This document shows, in pieces, positions 8,522-16,860 of a stretch of 64,000 nt of DNA; position 1 is the stretch's first letter, and every line of letters starts with the position of its first letter. Origin of the DNA: Clostridium beijerinckii (GTDB lineage: Bacteria; Bacillota; Clostridia; Clostridiales; Clostridiaceae); the NCBI RefSeq assembly GCF_018223745.1, contig NZ_CP073653.1, positions 4,638,001 through 4,702,000 on the forward strand, given 5' to 3'. A program made the translations under genes and the position numbers. The notes below the pieces were generated by a model, which was given only the letters and a program-made list of their open reading frames with translations, ran no database searches and had not been told where the DNA came from.

Positions 8522-9565
8522 TCAGTTTTTAGGAATATAAATTTGGTCAAATGTTCCCCCATCTGAAAAATGAGTCTCTTGAGCTTTTTTCCATCCTCCA
8601 AATAGTGAATCATCTATTTTTACAAGATCCAATTTAGGAAATGTATCTTTATATTCCTCAGCAACGTCTTTATCCCTCGGTCTATAATAGTTTTGAGCTA
8701 CTAGTTCTTGTCCTTCTTTAGTGTATAAGTAGTTCAAGTATCCTTCAGCGACATCTTTAGTACCTCTTTTATCAGCAACTTCATCTACTACTGCAACTGA
8801 TGGCTCTGTTAAAATACTTAATGATGGAGTAACTATTTCATAATTATCTTTTCCAAGCTGTTGTAGTGATAACATAGCTTCATTCTCCCAAGCTATAAGA
8901 ACATCACCTAATCCTCTTCTAACAAAACTAGTAGTTGCTCCTCTTGATCCTGAATCTAATACAACTACATTCGAATATAACTTGGACATAAACTCTTTTA
9001 TAGAATTTTCATCACCATTATATTTTTTTGATGCATAAGCCCAGGCCGCTAAGTAATTCCATCTAGCTCCACCTGAAGTTTTTGGGTTTGGTGTTACAAT
9101 TGAAACACCATTCTTTGTTAAGTCATCCCAATCTTTTATATTCTTTGGATTTCCTTTTCTAACAAGAAAAACAATAGTTGAAGTATATGGTGCACTATTT
9201 TCTTTAAAACTACTTTGCCAATCACTATTCAAGAGACCAGCTTTGCTTATGGCATCAATATCATATCCCAATGCTAAGGTTACAATATCAGCATCTAATC
9301 CCCCCATAACTGCCTGCGCTTGTGAACCAGATCCTCCATGAGATTGATCTATTGTTACATCTTGTCCAGTTTTTTCTTTCCAGTACTTTATGAAACTTTC
9401 ATTAAACTTAGTGTATAATTCTCTTGTAGGATCATATGATACATTCAAGAGCTCCACTGGTTTCTTACTATTATCGCCATTAGTTCCTTGCTTTCCACAG
9501 CCGACAAAAGCCCCAGTAATTAGCGTAATAGAAAGCAGCAAACATAACATCCCAGTTTTTTTCAC
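8522..9565 (-). CDS. sbp: Sulfate-binding lipoprotein, copy 1
   Basis: Extracytoplasmic sulfate receptor for the CysTWA transporter. 347 residues, GTG start at 9565 after GGGGAGAATATT. The signal sequence ends in a lipobox-like GAFVGC, so the mature protein is probably lipid-anchored at Cys23. The ligand-site signatures SHGGSGSQAQAV and NPKTSGGARWNYLAAW of the Sbp/CysP family are present. It is nearly the same as the second copy at 10105-11151 and is the one next to the permease genes. Confidence 0.93.
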   Translation of the reverse strand: MKKTGMLCLLLSITLITGAFVGCGKQGTNGDNSKKPVELLNVSYDPTRELYTKFNESFIKYWKEKTGQDVTIDQSHGGSGSQAQAVMGGLDADIVTLALGYDIDAISKAGLLNSDWQSSFKENSAPYTSTIVFLVRKGNPKNIKDWDDLTKNGVSIVTPNPKTSGGARWNYLAAWAYASKKYNGDENSIKEFMSKLYSNVVVLDSGSRGATTSFVRRGLGDVLIAWENEAMLSLQQLGKDNYEIVTPSLSILTEPSVAVVDEVADKRGTKDVAEGYLNYLYTKEGQELVAQNYYRPRDKDVAEEYKDTFPKLDLVKIDDSLFGGWKKAQETHFSDGGTFDQIYIPKN

Positions 9566-10104
9566 AATATTCTCCCCAATCTTTTTTCATAAATATTTAT
9601 TGCTCATATATAAAAAATCAATATTCATATATGTTTAGTAGGATTTTAAACAAATGACATCCTAGAAAATAACAAGTTTTAGTATACGTTGCAGTAATAA
9701 ATTTACACTTAAAGTTTTATTAATCTAAGATCCACTTCATACTTTCGTATAGAAACCTAATTAAATCATACATTATTAAAACTTTATCTCAATTATTATA
9801 TAAAATAATGCTTTATGTGATGATTGCACTGTTTAGCTAATCATATATAAAGTTTTTTATTTCCTACTAATTTTATAAACTTTATATGAAATATACTATA
9901 AGGGAATTTTATGTTTTTGTCAATAAAATTAACTCAAAAATATTAATTTTTAACAAAAATCAAACTTACTAAATGAAAATGTTAAATTTTATCCAGTAAG
10001 TTTTTGAAATTGTTATTTTGTAAAATATTATTTATATTTCGAAATCACCAAAATTTGTATCTATGATTATAAAATTAATATTAAATTATTTAACTATTGA
10101 ATCA
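9566..10104. other. Intergenic region between the two sbp genes
   Basis: 540 AT-rich bases without a convincing gene. It holds the conserved upstream motif of sbp copy 1 (listed separately) and an inverted pair AAAACTTTAT / ATAAAGTTTT about 80 bases apart (near 9778 and 9858), which could fold after sbp copy 2. I see no strong terminator. Confidence 0.6.
9625..9642 (-). promoter_or_regulatory. Shared motif upstream of sbp copy 1
   Basis: Minus strand CCTACTAAACATATATGA lies about 60 bases upstream of the GTG start and is repeated exactly upstream of sbp copy 2. A -35-like TTGTTT lies 16 bases before TATATG inside it. It could be the operator of a sulfur-responsive repressor (Rrf2/CymR type would be the obvious candidate), but that assignment is inference. 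Confidence 0.5.
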
Positions 10105-11151
10105 TTATTTTTTAGGAATATAAATTTGGTCGAATGTTCCTCCATCTGAGAAATGAGTTTCCTGAGCTTTCGCCCATCCTCCAAATTCACCGTCTACTGT
10201 AACTAAATTAACTTCTGGAAATGTGCTCTTATACTTTTCAGCAACTTCTTTATCTCTAGGTCTGTAATAATTTTCTGCTGCTATTTCTTGTCCTTCTTTA
10301 GTATATAAATAATCTAAATATCCCTCTGCAACTTCCCTAGTTCCTTTTTTATCAACAACTTTATCAACTACAGCAACAGGAGGTTCTGCTAAAATACTTA
10401 ATGATGGCACTACTATTTCATACTGATCTTTTCCAAGTTGATTAAGTGATAAAAGTGCTTCATTTTCCCATGCTATAAGTACATCTCCTAATCCTCTCTC
10501 AACAAAACTTGTTGTTGCTCCCCTAGCTCCTGAATCCAATACTGTTACATTTGAATATAACTTTGACATAAAATCTTTTATAGCCTTTTCATCACCATTA
10601 TACTTTTTCGATGCATAGGCCCAAGCTGCTAAGTAGTTCCATCTAGCTCCTCCTGATGTTTTTGGATTTGGTGTTACTATCGAAACTCCATCCCTCGTTA
10701 AATCATCCCAGTCTTTTATATTCTTAGGATTTCCTTTTCTAACAAGAAAAACTATAGTAGATGTATATGGCGAACTATTTTCTTTAAATTTACTTTGCCA
10801 ATCACTATTTACAAGACCAGCTTGACTTATAGCATCTATATCATAGCCTAGTGCTAAGGTTACAATATCAGCCTCTAATCCACCAATTACTGATTGTGCC
10901 TGTGCACCAGAGCCTCCATGAGATTGATTTATTGTTACATCTTGTCCAGTTTTATCCTTCCAATATTTTATAAAACTATCATTAAATTTTGTATATAATT
11001 CTCTTGTTGGATCATATGATACATTCAAAAGCTCTACAGGTTTTTTACTGTCCGAATTTTCACTATTAGCTTCTTGCTTTCCACAACCTATAAAAGCCCC
11101 CATTATTAAAGCTATAGAAAGCGTAACACTTAATATTCTTCTCTTCTTCAT
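10105..11151 (-). CDS. sbp: Sulfate-binding lipoprotein, copy 2
   Basis: 348 residues from ATG 11151 (MKKRRILSVTLS), which has GAAAGGGG eight bases upstream. An in-frame ATG at 11175 lies before that site and is not preferred. Signal peptide with lipobox-like GAFIGC, then the same ligand-binding signatures as copy 1 (SHGGSGAQAQSV, NPKTSGGARWNYLAAW). The two copies are closely similar along their whole length, which suggests a local duplication. It stands alone, 540 bases upstream of copy 1, with its own copy of the upstream motif. Confidence 0.92.
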   Translation of the reverse strand: MKKRRILSVTLSIALIMGAFIGCGKQEANSENSDSKKPVELLNVSYDPTRELYTKFNDSFIKYWKDKTGQDVTINQSHGGSGAQAQSVIGGLEADIVTLALGYDIDAISQAGLVNSDWQSKFKENSSPYTSTIVFLVRKGNPKNIKDWDDLTRDGVSIVTPNPKTSGGARWNYLAAWAYASKKYNGDEKAIKDFMSKLYSNVTVLDSGARGATTSFVERGLGDVLIAWENEALLSLNQLGKDQYEIVVPSLSILAEPPVAVVDKVVDKKGTREVAEGYLDYLYTKEGQEIAAENYYRPRDKEVAEKYKSTFPEVNLVTVDGEFGGWAKAQETHFSDGGTFDQIYIPKK

Positions 11152-11181
11152 AACATTTGCCCCTTTCAAATCCATTATTTA

Positions 11182-11199
11182 TCATATATGTTTAGTAGG
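11182..11199 (-). promoter_or_regulatory. Shared motif upstream of sbp copy 2
   Basis: Exact 18-base match (minus strand CCTACTAAACATATATGA) to the motif before sbp copy 1, here about 30 bases upstream of the start. A TATGAT-like -10 overlaps its end. Conservation in otherwise different flanks supports a regulatory role. Confidence 0.5.
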
Positions 11200-11220
11200 C
11201 TTTTAGTTATAATTGCCTAT

Positions 11221-11406
11221 CTAAATCTCAATTAAAGAATTTATAACAACATCAATAATTCGTATTATTTTATTGGTTATACTGATATGTGTTTCAATCC
11301 CTATTATTTCAATAGGATTTATATGATTTATACTATAGTTTATATTATTCACTTTGTCAATACATTTATTCAAAAAAATTCCATTAACATAGAACACAGT
11401 ACCCAC
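11221..11406 (-). CDS. Possible 61-residue hypothetical protein
   Basis: A GTG-started frame (starting VGTVFYVNGIF) has GGAGAG six bases upstream, which is the main reason to list it. The product is rich in Ile and Asn, without a clear signal peptide or known motif. It sits just upstream of sbp copy 2 in the same direction, so it could be a leader gene of that transcript. It may equally be chance in AT-rich DNA. Confidence 0.3.
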   Translation of the reverse strand: MGTVFYVNGIFLNKCIDKVNNINYSINHINPIEIIGIETHISITNKIIRIIDVVINSLIEI

Positions 11407-11481
11407 AGTTTTCTCTCCACAAATATAAACTTCAAGAAAAGAACAAAATCATAGGAGACTTTAGAATCTGGAGAATAAAAA

Positions 11482-11506
11482 AAGTAGTTGCCTTAAACAA
11501 CTACTT
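11482..11506 (-). terminator. Terminator of the feo operon
   Basis: AAGTAGTTG and CAACTACTT pair perfectly around a seven-base loop. On the minus strand the hairpin is followed by seven T. It lies about 105 bases past the stop of the small FeoB-associated gene. Confidence 0.85.
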
Positions 11507-11610
11507 AACATATATGCCGCAATATTTACATTTAATATATTAATAAGCCAATTTCTCATTTAATACTAAAATATAGGTTTCTAATTGCAACATATTTAAT
11601 TATTAGCATT

Positions 11611-11775
11611 TTATTTTTGCTTTATTTTTATTCCGTGGCATGCATTAGCTGATGAACAACCGGAGCATCCACATCCGCAGCCACTTTCTCCATTTTTAGC
11701 TTTTTTTATTTGCTTCCCTATCACAAATGCCATAAATCCAAATATTATACCAGCTAATATAATTGTTGCCACCAT
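11611..11775 (-). CDS. FeoB-associated Cys-rich membrane protein
   Basis: 54 residues. One hydrophobic segment at the N-terminus (MVATIILAGIIFGFMAFVIG) is followed by a basic stretch and a cysteine cluster, SGCGCGCSGCSS, ending with ACHG. This is the layout of the small protein often encoded right after feoB in Firmicutes. GAGGAGTG precedes ATG 11775. It follows feoB by 63 bases and is the last gene before the terminator. It may help FeoB at the membrane; its exact role is not established. Confidence 0.85.
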   Translation of the reverse strand: MVATIILAGIIFGFMAFVIGKQIKKAKNGESGCGCGCSGCSSANACHGIKIKQK

Positions 11776-11838
11776 AATTATCACTCCTCAAATCTTAATC
11801 TAAGTAAACCGTTATACTTAAATCTAGTTGTATAAACA

Positions 11839-13989
11839 TTATTTTGTATAACTTAAATTAGCATTAACTACTTTTTCTTTTGATCCTTTTCTTCCTGTTG
11901 CTATAACTATAAATACTACAGCTACTGCAATTATAATTGAAACTACAGCTCCAACTAAACTTCCAACTCCCAATATATAATTACCAACTTGGTTAATAAC
12001 AAGTGCCACTATATATGCAGTTGCTGTCTGGAATCCTATAGTAATAAATGTCCATTTCCAATTTCCCATTTCACGTCTTATTGTACCAATTGCCGCGAAA
12101 CAAGGAGCACAAAGTAAATTGAATGCCATAAATGCAAACCCGCTTGCTGCTGTAAACATTGCACCAACATTATTAATTAATGTTGGATCAGTTTCAGATG
12201 CATCTGCTATTCCATATAAAACCCCAAATGTTCCAACAAGATTTTCCTTTGCAACAAGTCCTGTAACTGTTGAAACTGATGATTGCCAATTTCCAAAGCC
12301 AAGTGGTGCAAATATAGGTGCAATAATATTTCCTAGGCTTGCTAATATACTATTATCTGCGTCTACCATTTCGAATGACCAATTAAATGATTGTAAGAAC
12401 CATACTGCTGCACAAGAAACTAAAATTATTGTTCCGGCTTTTGCTATAAATGCTTTTACTCTATCCCACATATGAATGACTACACTTTTTGCGCTTGGTA
12501 TATGATATTGTGGTAATTCCATAACAAATGGTGAAGGATCTCCAGAAAATAATTTTGTTTTCTTTAATATAATTCCACAAACAACAATCATTATTATTCC
12601 CAAGAAATATGCTGATGGAGCTACCCACGCTGAATCATTAAAGAATGCTGATGCAATTAAAGCTATAATTGGCAACTTAGCACTACAAGGAATAAATGTA
12701 GTTAACATAATCGTCATTTTTCTATCTCTCTCGTTTTCCATTGTACGTGTTGCCATAATACCAGGTACACCACAACCAGAGCTAATAAGCATTGGTATAA
12801 ATGACTTCCCTGAAAGACCAAACTTACGGAAAATTCTATCCATAATAAATGCTACACGGGCCATATATCCGCAGTCCTCAAGTACAGATAAGAATAAGAA
12901 TAAAAGTATAATCTGTGGTACAAATCCAATTACCGAACCTACTCCACTAATTATTCCATTAATGACTAATCCTTGTAACCAGTCAGCTACATTTGCACTC
13001 GCCATCCAATCTGAAGCACTTCCTTGAATTATCTCTCCAAATAACGTATCATTAATCCAATCAGTTCCTATTGTCCCTATTGTTATTGCAATATAATATA
13101 CTGCGTACATAATAACCACAAAAATTGGCAATGCCAAGAAACGATTTGTAACAATTTTATCAATTTTGTCTGATGTTGTTTCTTTTCCATTGCTGCTCTT
13201 TTTAATCGCACTTGAAACTACATCTCCTATAAATGCATATCTATCTGAAGTAACAATACTTTCACTATCGTCATCAAGTTCATTTTCATATTTCTGTATT
13301 ACTGCTTCTATATCACTTAATATGTTTTCTGGAAGTTTCAAATTATCTATTATGTTTTTATCGCGCTCAAATAATTTTATAGAAAGCCAATTAATATTAG
13401 TATCTTTACTTTGTATATTACCTTGGACAATTTTTTCTATCTCATCGAAAGCATCCCTAGCTTCTTTTGAAAAAGGCACTTGAAAATTCGGCTTTTTCTT
13501 TGAATTAGCTATTTCGATAGCCTTTTCCGCCGCTGCTTTAACTCCATTTCCTTTAAGTGCAGAAGTTTCTACTACTGGACACCCTAAAGTTTTTGATAAT
13601 TTATTAATATCTATTTTATCCCCATTTCTCTCTACAATATCCATCATGTTAAGTGCTATAACGGTAGGGATTCCTAATTCCAAAATCTGAGTTGTTAAAT
13701 ATAAATTTCTTTCAATATTAGATGCATCCACAATATTGATTACTGCGTCTGGTCTATCATTTATCATAAAATTACGTGTTACAACTTCTTCAAGTGTATA
13801 TGGTGATAGAGAATAAACTCCTGGTAAATCGACAATTTCAACTTCCTTATGTCCTTTTAACTTACCACCCTTTTTTTCAACAGTTACCCCTGGCCAGTTA
13901 CCAACATATTGTGATGAACCTGTAAGTTCATTAAACATAGTTGTCTTTCCACAATTAGGGTTACCTGCAAGCCCTATTTTAATTGACAT
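11839..13989 (-). CDS. feoB: Ferrous iron transporter FeoB
   Basis: 716 residues, the usual length. The N-terminal G domain has GLAGNPNCGKTTMFN (G1), DLPGVYSLSPYT (G3) and LNMMDI (G4). A helical spacer with an acidic stretch near residue 240 leads to a membrane core of about ten segments with the conserved SSGCGVPGIMATRT motif near residue 400. GAGGAGGAATAGAA precedes the ATG. It brings Fe(II) across the membrane. Downstream of two feoA genes and upstream of the Cys-rich partner. Confidence 0.97.
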   Translation of the reverse strand: MSIKIGLAGNPNCGKTTMFNELTGSSQYVGNWPGVTVEKKGGKLKGHKEVEIVDLPGVYSLSPYTLEEVVTRNFMINDRPDAVINIVDASNIERNLYLTTQILELGIPTVIALNMMDIVERNGDKIDINKLSKTLGCPVVETSALKGNGVKAAAEKAIEIANSKKKPNFQVPFSKEARDAFDEIEKIVQGNIQSKDTNINWLSIKLFERDKNIIDNLKLPENILSDIEAVIQKYENELDDDSESIVTSDRYAFIGDVVSSAIKKSSNGKETTSDKIDKIVTNRFLALPIFVVIMYAVYYIAITIGTIGTDWINDTLFGEIIQGSASDWMASANVADWLQGLVINGIISGVGSVIGFVPQIILLFLFLSVLEDCGYMARVAFIMDRIFRKFGLSGKSFIPMLISSGCGVPGIMATRTMENERDRKMTIMLTTFIPCSAKLPIIALIASAFFNDSAWVAPSAYFLGIIMIVVCGIILKKTKLFSGDPSPFVMELPQYHIPSAKSVVIHMWDRVKAFIAKAGTIILVSCAAVWFLQSFNWSFEMVDADNSILASLGNIIAPIFAPLGFGNWQSSVSTVTGLVAKENLVGTFGVLYGIADASETDPTLINNVGAMFTAASGFAFMAFNLLCAPCFAAIGTIRREMGNWKWTFITIGFQTATAYIVALVINQVGNYILGVGSLVGAVVSIIIAVAVVFIVIATGRKGSKEKVVNANLSYTK

Positions 13990-14063
13990 TTCTATTCCTC
14001 CTCATCACTATATATACCTTTCTTTATTAAATTGAACTATGGTATATATTTTTTTGTATTGAA

Positions 14064-14285
14064 TTACTCTACAAGTATCATTTCTGCATCAGCTTTACGA
14101 AGTGATAATTCATATCCACGAACTGTTACTTCTATTGGATCTCCAAGTGGTGCCACTTTACGAACATACACTTCACACCCTCTTGTTATTCCCATATCCA
14201 TAATACGTCTACGGACTGGTCCTAAACCATCAACCTTTTTAACCTTAACAGTTTGTCCACATTTAATCTCCTTTAATGTGTTCAT
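14064..14285 (-). CDS. feoA: FeoA-type SH3-like protein, copy adjoining feoB
   Basis: 73 residues, one FeoA domain with the conserved VRRRIMDMGITRGCEVYV segment. Good site TAGGAGGATTTTTATA before ATG 14285. FeoA binds the FeoB G domain and supports ferrous iron uptake. It is the second of two different feoA genes in this operon. Confidence 0.92.
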   Translation of the reverse strand: MNTLKEIKCGQTVKVKKVDGLGPVRRRIMDMGITRGCEVYVRKVAPLGDPIEVTVRGYELSLRKADAEMILVE

Positions 14286-14298
14286 TATAAAAATCCTC

Positions 14299-14508
14299 CT
14301 AAACTATAATTCTACTTGCCATTCTTTTATCTAATGCAACTCTGCTATCCTTAACATTTATTATTAGATTTCCTCCAAGTTCAGAAATAATTTTAACTGT
14401 TTCACCTGTAACAAACCCTAAACTGTTTAAAAATCTTTTTGTTTCGTCATTTCCAGTAATCTTTTTAATATTCATTTCATTTCCCTTATTAGCTAATATT
14501 AATGGCAT
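14299..14508 (-). CDS. feoA: FeoA-type SH3-like protein, first gene of operon
   Basis: 69 residues with an SH3-like FeoA fold pattern (FLNSLGFVTGETVKIISELGGNLIIN). AAGGGGGAAGCATT precedes ATG 14508. It is clearly diverged from the second FeoA, so the pair is probably not a recent duplication. First gene after the Fur-controlled promoter. Confidence 0.9.
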   Translation of the reverse strand: MPLILANKGNEMNIKKITGNDETKRFLNSLGFVTGETVKIISELGGNLIINVKDSRVALDKRMASRIIV

Positions 14509-14571
14509 AATGCTTCCCCCTTAATTAGATTCACTAATTTTTGCATAAATTATTTATGTATAATTCCTTAT

Positions 14572-14600
14572 ATTTTATCGCCAATTAAAGTCACAATCAA
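14572..14600 (-). promoter_or_regulatory. Promoter of the feo operon
   Basis: Minus strand TTGATT (14595-14600), 17-base spacer, TAAAAT (14572-14577). The -35 adjoins the downstream Fur box. Confidence 0.65.
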
Positions 14601-14601
14601 T

Positions 14602-14616
14602 TGATAATGATTTTAA
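14602..14616. promoter_or_regulatory. Fur box, -35 proximal
   Basis: TGATAATGATTTTAA fits the 7-1-7 Fur pattern with two weaker positions in the right half. It lies immediately upstream of the feo promoter -35, where a bound repressor would block polymerase. Confidence 0.7.
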
Positions 14617-14653
14617 TTAACTTCTCTATAAATAATAATAGCACTTTTCACTC

Positions 14654-14676
14654 TCATTGAAAATGATTTTCAATGA
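14654..14676. promoter_or_regulatory. Fur box, upstream, perfect palindrome
   Basis: The core TTGAAAATGATTTTCAA is a perfect inverted repeat that extends to 11 bases each side of a central G. It contains the exact 7-1-7 core TGAAAAT-G-ATTTTCA. The feo operon should be repressed when iron is plentiful. Confidence 0.8.
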
Positions 14677-14944
14677 CTTTTTTTAAAAATTATGCTTTCA
14701 TCAATTGGTAACGTTTTATTATTACATTTTTGCTTTTTTTGTTAAATTTACTTAATTATTTTAATAAATTTATAATTATTAATATATTATTTGATTCTAT
14801 GAACTTCAATAATTTAAATGACTTTTTCATAAAAAATAAGAATTCTTACTATAGAATCATATATTTTATTAGCTAAATATATAGAATCTACTCTTATTCA
14901 AAAACTTTATTAACTAGAATTCTTAAACATAAGCTTTATATTTC

Positions 14945-15046
14945 AATATATATTACCAAAATAATTCTTCATTATAACTCTAAAAATATTGCAAAATTTT
15001 TTTAGAATTATTGTGAATTGTAAAATGTACATTCTAAATTGCAACA
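14945..15046 (+). repeat. Dispersed intergenic repeat, copy 1
   Basis: Blocks in order: an AATAATTCTTCATTATAA block, CTAAAAATATTGC, then AATTGTGAATTGTAAAATG. The same order is seen at 16749-16850 and, inverted, at 19930-20036. Confidence 0.55.
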
Positions 15047-15082
15047 TATATATACATAATGTTATCAACTAAGTTTCCTATA

Positions 15083-15120
15083 TTTTTTATATTCATTTTA
15101 TTCAAAATGAATATAAAAAA
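15083..15120. repeat. Perfect 17-bp AT hairpin
   Basis: Arms TTTTTTATATTCATTTT (15083-15099) and its exact complement (15104-15120) around ATTC. It overlaps the end of the icd terminator and may act as a bidirectional terminator. Confidence 0.6.
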
Positions 15121-15167
15121 TAGACTATCCAAAATAGAAAAACATTCTATCTTGCACAGCCTATTTT
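15115..15167 (-). terminator. Terminator region after icd
   Basis: On the minus strand AAAATAGGCT ... AGTCTATTTTTT closes a structure containing the inner hairpin ATAGAA/TTCTAT, followed by a T-run. It lies about 150 bases past the icd stop. Confidence 0.6.
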
Positions 15168-15318
15168 CATTTATACTTTATATATATTAGTTAAGTTTCT
15201 AAATTTTCAACATAACTTAGCACTTGTTGTGCTAGACTTTAAATATAAATCTATTATTAAAACACAGATATAACATTGTGTGCACTCATTCTTAAATATT
15301 AAATCACACAAAATAAGA

Positions 15319-16527
15319 TTAAAGTATTTCCTCTAATGTCTTTCTTATAGCTTTAATAAAGTCAAATGTATTTAATGTTTGAATGTTATCATGCTCAGCA
15401 AGTAACGATAAGTCTTTAGTCATTATTCCATCTTCAATTGTCTTTATTGAAGCCTTTTCCAATTTATCTGCAAAATCCACTAAAGCTGAATTATTATCTA
15501 ATTCTCCTCTTTTCTTTAAGGCTCCAGACCATGCAAATATGGTTGCAATTGAATTTGTTGATGTTTCTTCACCTTTTAAGTGCTTATAATAATGCCTTTG
15601 AACAGTTCCATGAGCTGCTTCATATTCGTAGTTTCCTTCTGGAGAAACTAATACTGATGTCATCATTGCAAGTGAACCAAATGCGGTAGCAACCATATCA
15701 CTCATTACGTCTCCATCATAGTTTTTACAAGCCCAAATAATTCCACCTTCTGATTTAACAACTCTAGCAACAACATCATCAATTAACGTATAGAAATATT
15801 CAATGCCCGCCTCATCAAACTTAATTTTATATTCATCATCAAAAATATCTTGAAAAATATCCTTAAATGTATGATCATATTTCTTTGAAATTGTATCCTT
15901 AGTTGCAAACCATAAATCTTGTTTAGTATCTAGTGCAAAATTAAAACAAGCTCTTGCAAAACTTTCAATAGACTTATTAAGGTTATGCATCCCAAGAACT
16001 ACTCCATCACCTGCAAAGTTATGTACTAACTCTCTTTTTTCTTCGCCAGTCTCAGAGGTAAATACAAGTTCACATTTACCTTTACCTTCTATTTTCATTT
16101 CAACATCCCTATATACATCCCCATAAGCATGTCTTGCTATCGTAATAGGCTTTTTCCATGTTCTAACATATGGCTTAACTGGTTCTACTATAATTGGTGC
16201 CCTAAATACTGTTCCATCTAATATTGCTCTTATAGTTCCATTAGGACTTTTCCACATTTCTTTTAAATTATACTCTTTAACTCTTGCTGCATTTGGTGTA
16301 ATAGTTGCACATTTCACACCAACTTTATACTTTTTGATAGCTTCTGCAGCATCTACAGTAACTTGATCGTCAGTTTGATTTCTATACTCTAATCCAAGAT
16401 CATAATATTCTGTATTTAATTCGATAAAAGGATTTAATAATTCCTCTTTTATTGCGCCCCAAATAATTCTTGTCATTTCATCTCCATCCATTTCAACTAA
16501 CGGAGTTGACATTTTTATTTTTTCCAT
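15319..16527 (-). CDS. icd: NADP-dependent isocitrate dehydrogenase
   Basis: 402 residues of the eukaryote-like homodimeric NADP-IDH family. It starts MEKIKMSTPLVEMDGDEMTR, and the substrate-binding segment SPNGTIRAILDGTVFR is near residue 95. The metal and NADP regions DDVVARVVKSEGG and YEAAHGTVQRHY follow. TATAGGAGGCAATAAAT precedes the ATG. It makes 2-oxoglutarate and NADPH, which supply the glutamate synthase encoded nearby. Single-gene transcript by appearance. Confidence 0.95.
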   Translation of the reverse strand: MEKIKMSTPLVEMDGDEMTRIIWGAIKEELLNPFIELNTEYYDLGLEYRNQTDDQVTVDAAEAIKKYKVGVKCATITPNAARVKEYNLKEMWKSPNGTIRAILDGTVFRAPIIVEPVKPYVRTWKKPITIARHAYGDVYRDVEMKIEGKGKCELVFTSETGEEKRELVHNFAGDGVVLGMHNLNKSIESFARACFNFALDTKQDLWFATKDTISKKYDHTFKDIFQDIFDDEYKIKFDEAGIEYFYTLIDDVVARVVKSEGGIIWACKNYDGDVMSDMVATAFGSLAMMTSVLVSPEGNYEYEAAHGTVQRHYYKHLKGEETSTNSIATIFAWSGALKKRGELDNNSALVDFADKLEKASIKTIEDGIMTKDLSLLAEHDNIQTLNTFDFIKAIRKTLEEIL

Positions 16528-16860
16528 ATTTATTGCCTCCTATATTGCTTATATTTACTTTAAAAATCTTTAGAAACTAACTTTCTTTTTCCTTTTAGAC
16601 ATCTTAATTTCTATAAATAATTATACAATATTAACGCCCTATTTTCAAACAATTAGCATTATTATATATGTTTTAATAATAAATTTACATTTAAACTTAT
16701 AGTAAGCCAAGCGCTAGATTAAGATAGAATATCTAAACTCAATTTTAATATATGTTTTTCCAATGAAATATATATTAAAAAGTAATTCTTCATAATAATT
16801 CTAAAAATATTGCTGGAGTTTTAGTCGTAATTGTACATTGTAAATTTTAATATATTGTAA
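16528..16860. other. Intergenic region upstream of icd
   Basis: 330 AT-rich bases holding dispersed repeat copy 2 and presumably the icd promoter, which I could not place with confidence. Confidence 0.5.
16749..16850 (+). repeat. Dispersed intergenic repeat, copy 2
   Basis: Has AGTAATTCTTCATAATAA, CTAAAAATATTGC, TTTTAGTCGTAATTG and ACATTGTAAATT in the same order as copies 1 and 3. It lies just past the stop of the replisome-organiser-like gene. Confidence 0.6.

Larger units (their letters stand above)
14677..15318. other. Intergenic region between feo operon and icd
   Basis: About 640 bases without a gene. It carries a copy of a dispersed intergenic repeat (14945-15046), an AT-rich perfect hairpin and the icd terminator, each listed separately. 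The part at 14677-14940 shows nothing recognisable. Confidence 0.6.
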
